Source of the DNA: Candidatus Sigynarchaeota archaeon
GTDB taxonomy: Archaea; Asgardarchaeota; Lokiarchaeia; Sigynarchaeales; Sigynarchaeaceae
Direction of reading: 5' to 3'
DNA length: 14,840 bases
Assembly: GCA_030587525.1 (NCBI GenBank)
Contig: JAUQYW010000591.1
Location: forward strand, 1-14,840
Part shown: piece by piece, positions 13,358 to 14,840 of the stretch
How the letters are laid out: every line of letters begins with the position of its first letter
Position numbering within the stretch: the stretch's first letter is position 1
Made by a program: the position numbers and the translations under genes
The notes under the pieces: generated by a model
Told to the model about the DNA's origin: nothing
Database searches by the model: none
The model's input: the letters and a program-made list of their open reading frames with translations, nothing else

Positions 13358-14840
13358 CTAGGAAGTATAAATAAACGTTCTTGCTTTTTTTAAGCGATAT
13401 TTTATTGCAACGCACGTCGCCGAGTAGATCTCCCTTCGTTCTCTTGCATCCAGGTCTAACACGTCGAATACAACGTTGTCGAGGTCCTTTCTATCTTGAA
13501 CGGGGTTCGGTTCTTGGATATATCCCGGTCGCTCTTGCGAATAACCACATTCGAAGAGCAAGGAGTTTGGTTGCCGCTTGCCAAGCGGGATACTTTTTTC
13601 CTTCAGCTCTTGCAAAATGGAAGGTGAAAGTTTCCGAACATCCACGGTAAGCATCTTTCTTGCATCGGATGTTTCGTGTTTCAACGCGCCCCCTCCCAAG
13701 CCAGAACGCCCCAGCACCATGACGAAAAAGGCTTGTAAAGTCGAGTTTAATGTAGCAAACAAGGCCCGGGGATCCACGCCTTCAAGAGGAAACAGTCGAT
13801 GGAAGCAGCGATCGGATAAGACAGGAAATTCTGACCATGGACAATAAAATCGATCGTGGGCGATGTATTGCATGAAAAGATTTGCCCCGACCAGGCTTTT
13901 TTCTGGTATGGAATACCAGTACGCCCGTGGCTTCACGGATTCAACCAAGGGCCATGGAACTCCCGCGGATCTTTTTTGTCCACGTTTCGTTCTCTGTGTT
14001 TCTCCCCACTCGATGTAGGAAAGCAAACCACGAGAACCTTGCCTTTTTAGTTCGTCCTTAGAAAGAGGAGGGATTGCTAAAACGTAATTGTCCTTCAACT
14101 CCTTCAAATCTTTCATGTGGAGCCGTGGAATATCATCCGACCGCCGGATGATGGGCTTGCAGAAATCAGCTTCGATGCCGAACTCTCGAATCCGCTCGCT
14201 TGTCAAGTAAAAGAATTCGTTTATCCCCGAATAGCAGCCGGCTTTCACGATTGCTAGCGAGCCAAGCTCGACCAGGGCTCCCGTGCCTTTCTTTAACGTC
14301 GTGTACAAGATTTCGTTGGCATTCAAGAACTTTCCACGCCATTTATTTCCCGAATATGCACCGCTCATTGCCGGCGTACTTATTTCCTCACCAAATTCTC
14401 TTTCATTGACCAATCCATCGCTGAACAAATCTGCCTGGGCGATGGAAAATGCTTGAAAGGATGGCGTTATCTCGATATTCTTGGCGAGCGATTCAAATCG
14501 CGAACCACGAGCCTGCGCATGTAGCCCATCGATTTGGGAAATGGTTAATGTGTTATCGATATGATTGACAGGCTGCTTGAAATGGATAAATTTGGTCTCG
14601 CGCATTTCATCGGGTTGATCCTTTCGCCCGCCTTCGAGATCATTTCTGGGTAATCGCCGGCAAACAGTGATGACCGTGTTTATTTCTGCCTTTTCAAAGC
14701 TTCGGGTTTCGAAATCGTGTATCGCGATTAAATGTGAATGTTTTAGCAGGAATTCTTGCAAATCCTTTCCAAATCCGGCATCAAGCCACGAATTTGAAGT
14801 GATGAAGCAGAGTATTCCATTATCTTGCAACGATTGCAGT
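13358..14840 (-). CDS. Type II/IIG-like DNA adenine methyltransferase (Eco57I/TaqI-specificity type), C-terminal part
   Basis: The frame is open through the right edge, so the N-terminal part, including the AdoMet-binding and NPPY motifs, lies outside the window. What is seen begins with LQDNGILCFITSNSWLDAGF, followed by GKDLQEFLLKHSHLIAIHDF. This is the strand-helix after the NPPY motif in Eco57I-type N6-adenine methyltransferases and Type IIG restriction enzymes. About 490 residues follow, including a TaqI-like target-recognition domain (IVKAGCYSGINEFFYL; YCPWSEFPVLSD; ATLNSTLQAFFVMVLGRSGLGGGALK). The C-terminus is helical and basic. It would methylate adenine in a specific site as part of a restriction-modification or related defence system. 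Whether a nuclease domain is fused at the N-terminus cannot be seen. Its stop is 8 bases from the convergent response regulator. Confidence 0.78.
   Translation of the reverse strand, partial: LQSLQDNGILCFITSNSWLDAGFGKDLQEFLLKHSHLIAIHDFETRSFEKAEINTVITVCRRLPRNDLEGGRKDQPDEMRETKFIHFKQPVNHIDNTLTISQIDGLHAQARGSRFESLAKNIEITPSFQAFSIAQADLFSDGLVNEREFGEEISTPAMSGAYSGNKWRGKFLNANEILYTTLKKGTGALVELGSLAIVKAGCYSGINEFFYLTSERIREFGIEADFCKPIIRRSDDIPRLHMKDLKELKDNYVLAIPPLSKDELKRQGSRGLLSYIEWGETQRTKRGQKRSAGVPWPLVESVKPRAYWYSIPEKSLVGANLFMQYIAHDRFYCPWSEFPVLSDRCFHRLFPLEGVDPRALFATLNSTLQAFFVMVLGRSGLGGGALKHETSDARKMLTVDVRKLSPSILQELKEKSIPLGKRQPNSLLFECGYSQERPGYIQEPNPVQDRKDLDNVVFDVLDLDARERREIYSATCVAIKYRLKKARTFIYTS

Overview
The window reads as a piece of an archaeal genome, most plausibly an Asgard (Lokiarchaeia/Thorarchaeia-like) archaeon. 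The main clues are a stand-alone Rab/Ras-like small GTPase, a tail-anchored leucine-rich-repeat (LRR) protein of the LPxSIGNL type, a TPR protein, and the archaeal two-subunit indolepyruvate:ferredoxin oxidoreductase. Many genes also have archaeal-type TATA boxes 20-40 bases before near-leaderless starts. The lineage is inferred from gene content. There is no rRNA, tRNA or universal marker in the window to confirm it, and I found no CRISPR array or insertion sequence.

Layout. 1-427: C-terminal end of a FAD-dependent amine-oxidase/phytoene-desaturase-like enzyme (+). 461-3554: minus-strand metabolic block made of a Rieske [2Fe-2S] ferredoxin, iorA and iorB; iorA and iorB overlap by four bases (GTGA). 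3821-5940: minus-strand pair of a radical SAM protein (CX4CX2C type) and, 18 bases downstream, the LRR protein with a C-terminal membrane anchor. The radical SAM gene's apparent N-terminus continues upstream of any usable start and looks broken by one missing G. 6109-6794: a decayed alpha/beta-hydrolase gene with a frameshift, an internal deletion and all three catalytic positions substituted. 7084-8023: three small uncharacterised plus-strand genes, two with paired cysteine motifs. 8146-10422: minus-strand TPR protein, small hydrophobic membrane protein and small GTPase, each with its own TATA-like element. 10497-10704: remnant of a RibD/dihydrofolate-reductase-like gene. 10785-11777: EamA-type transporter, overlapping tail-to-tail by 38 bases with a hypothetical protein that may contain a winged helix (11740-12609). 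12931-13350: single-domain response regulator. 13358-14840: C-terminal part of an Eco57I/TaqI-specificity-type DNA adenine methyltransferase running off the right edge.

Functionally, the clearest module is the oxidation of aromatic 2-keto acids (from amino-acid fermentation) to acyl-CoA with ferredoxin as electron acceptor. The GTPase, LRR and TPR proteins form the signalling and scaffold-like, eukaryote-reminiscent component, but the sequence alone does not prove that they act together. Two gene remnants (hydrolase, RibD-like) and a possible frameshift show that parts of the window are decaying or carry sequencing errors. I saw no single clearly new multi-gene system. The best candidates for follow-up are the radical SAM-LRR pair, the three-gene small-protein cassette and the catalytically dead hydrolase.
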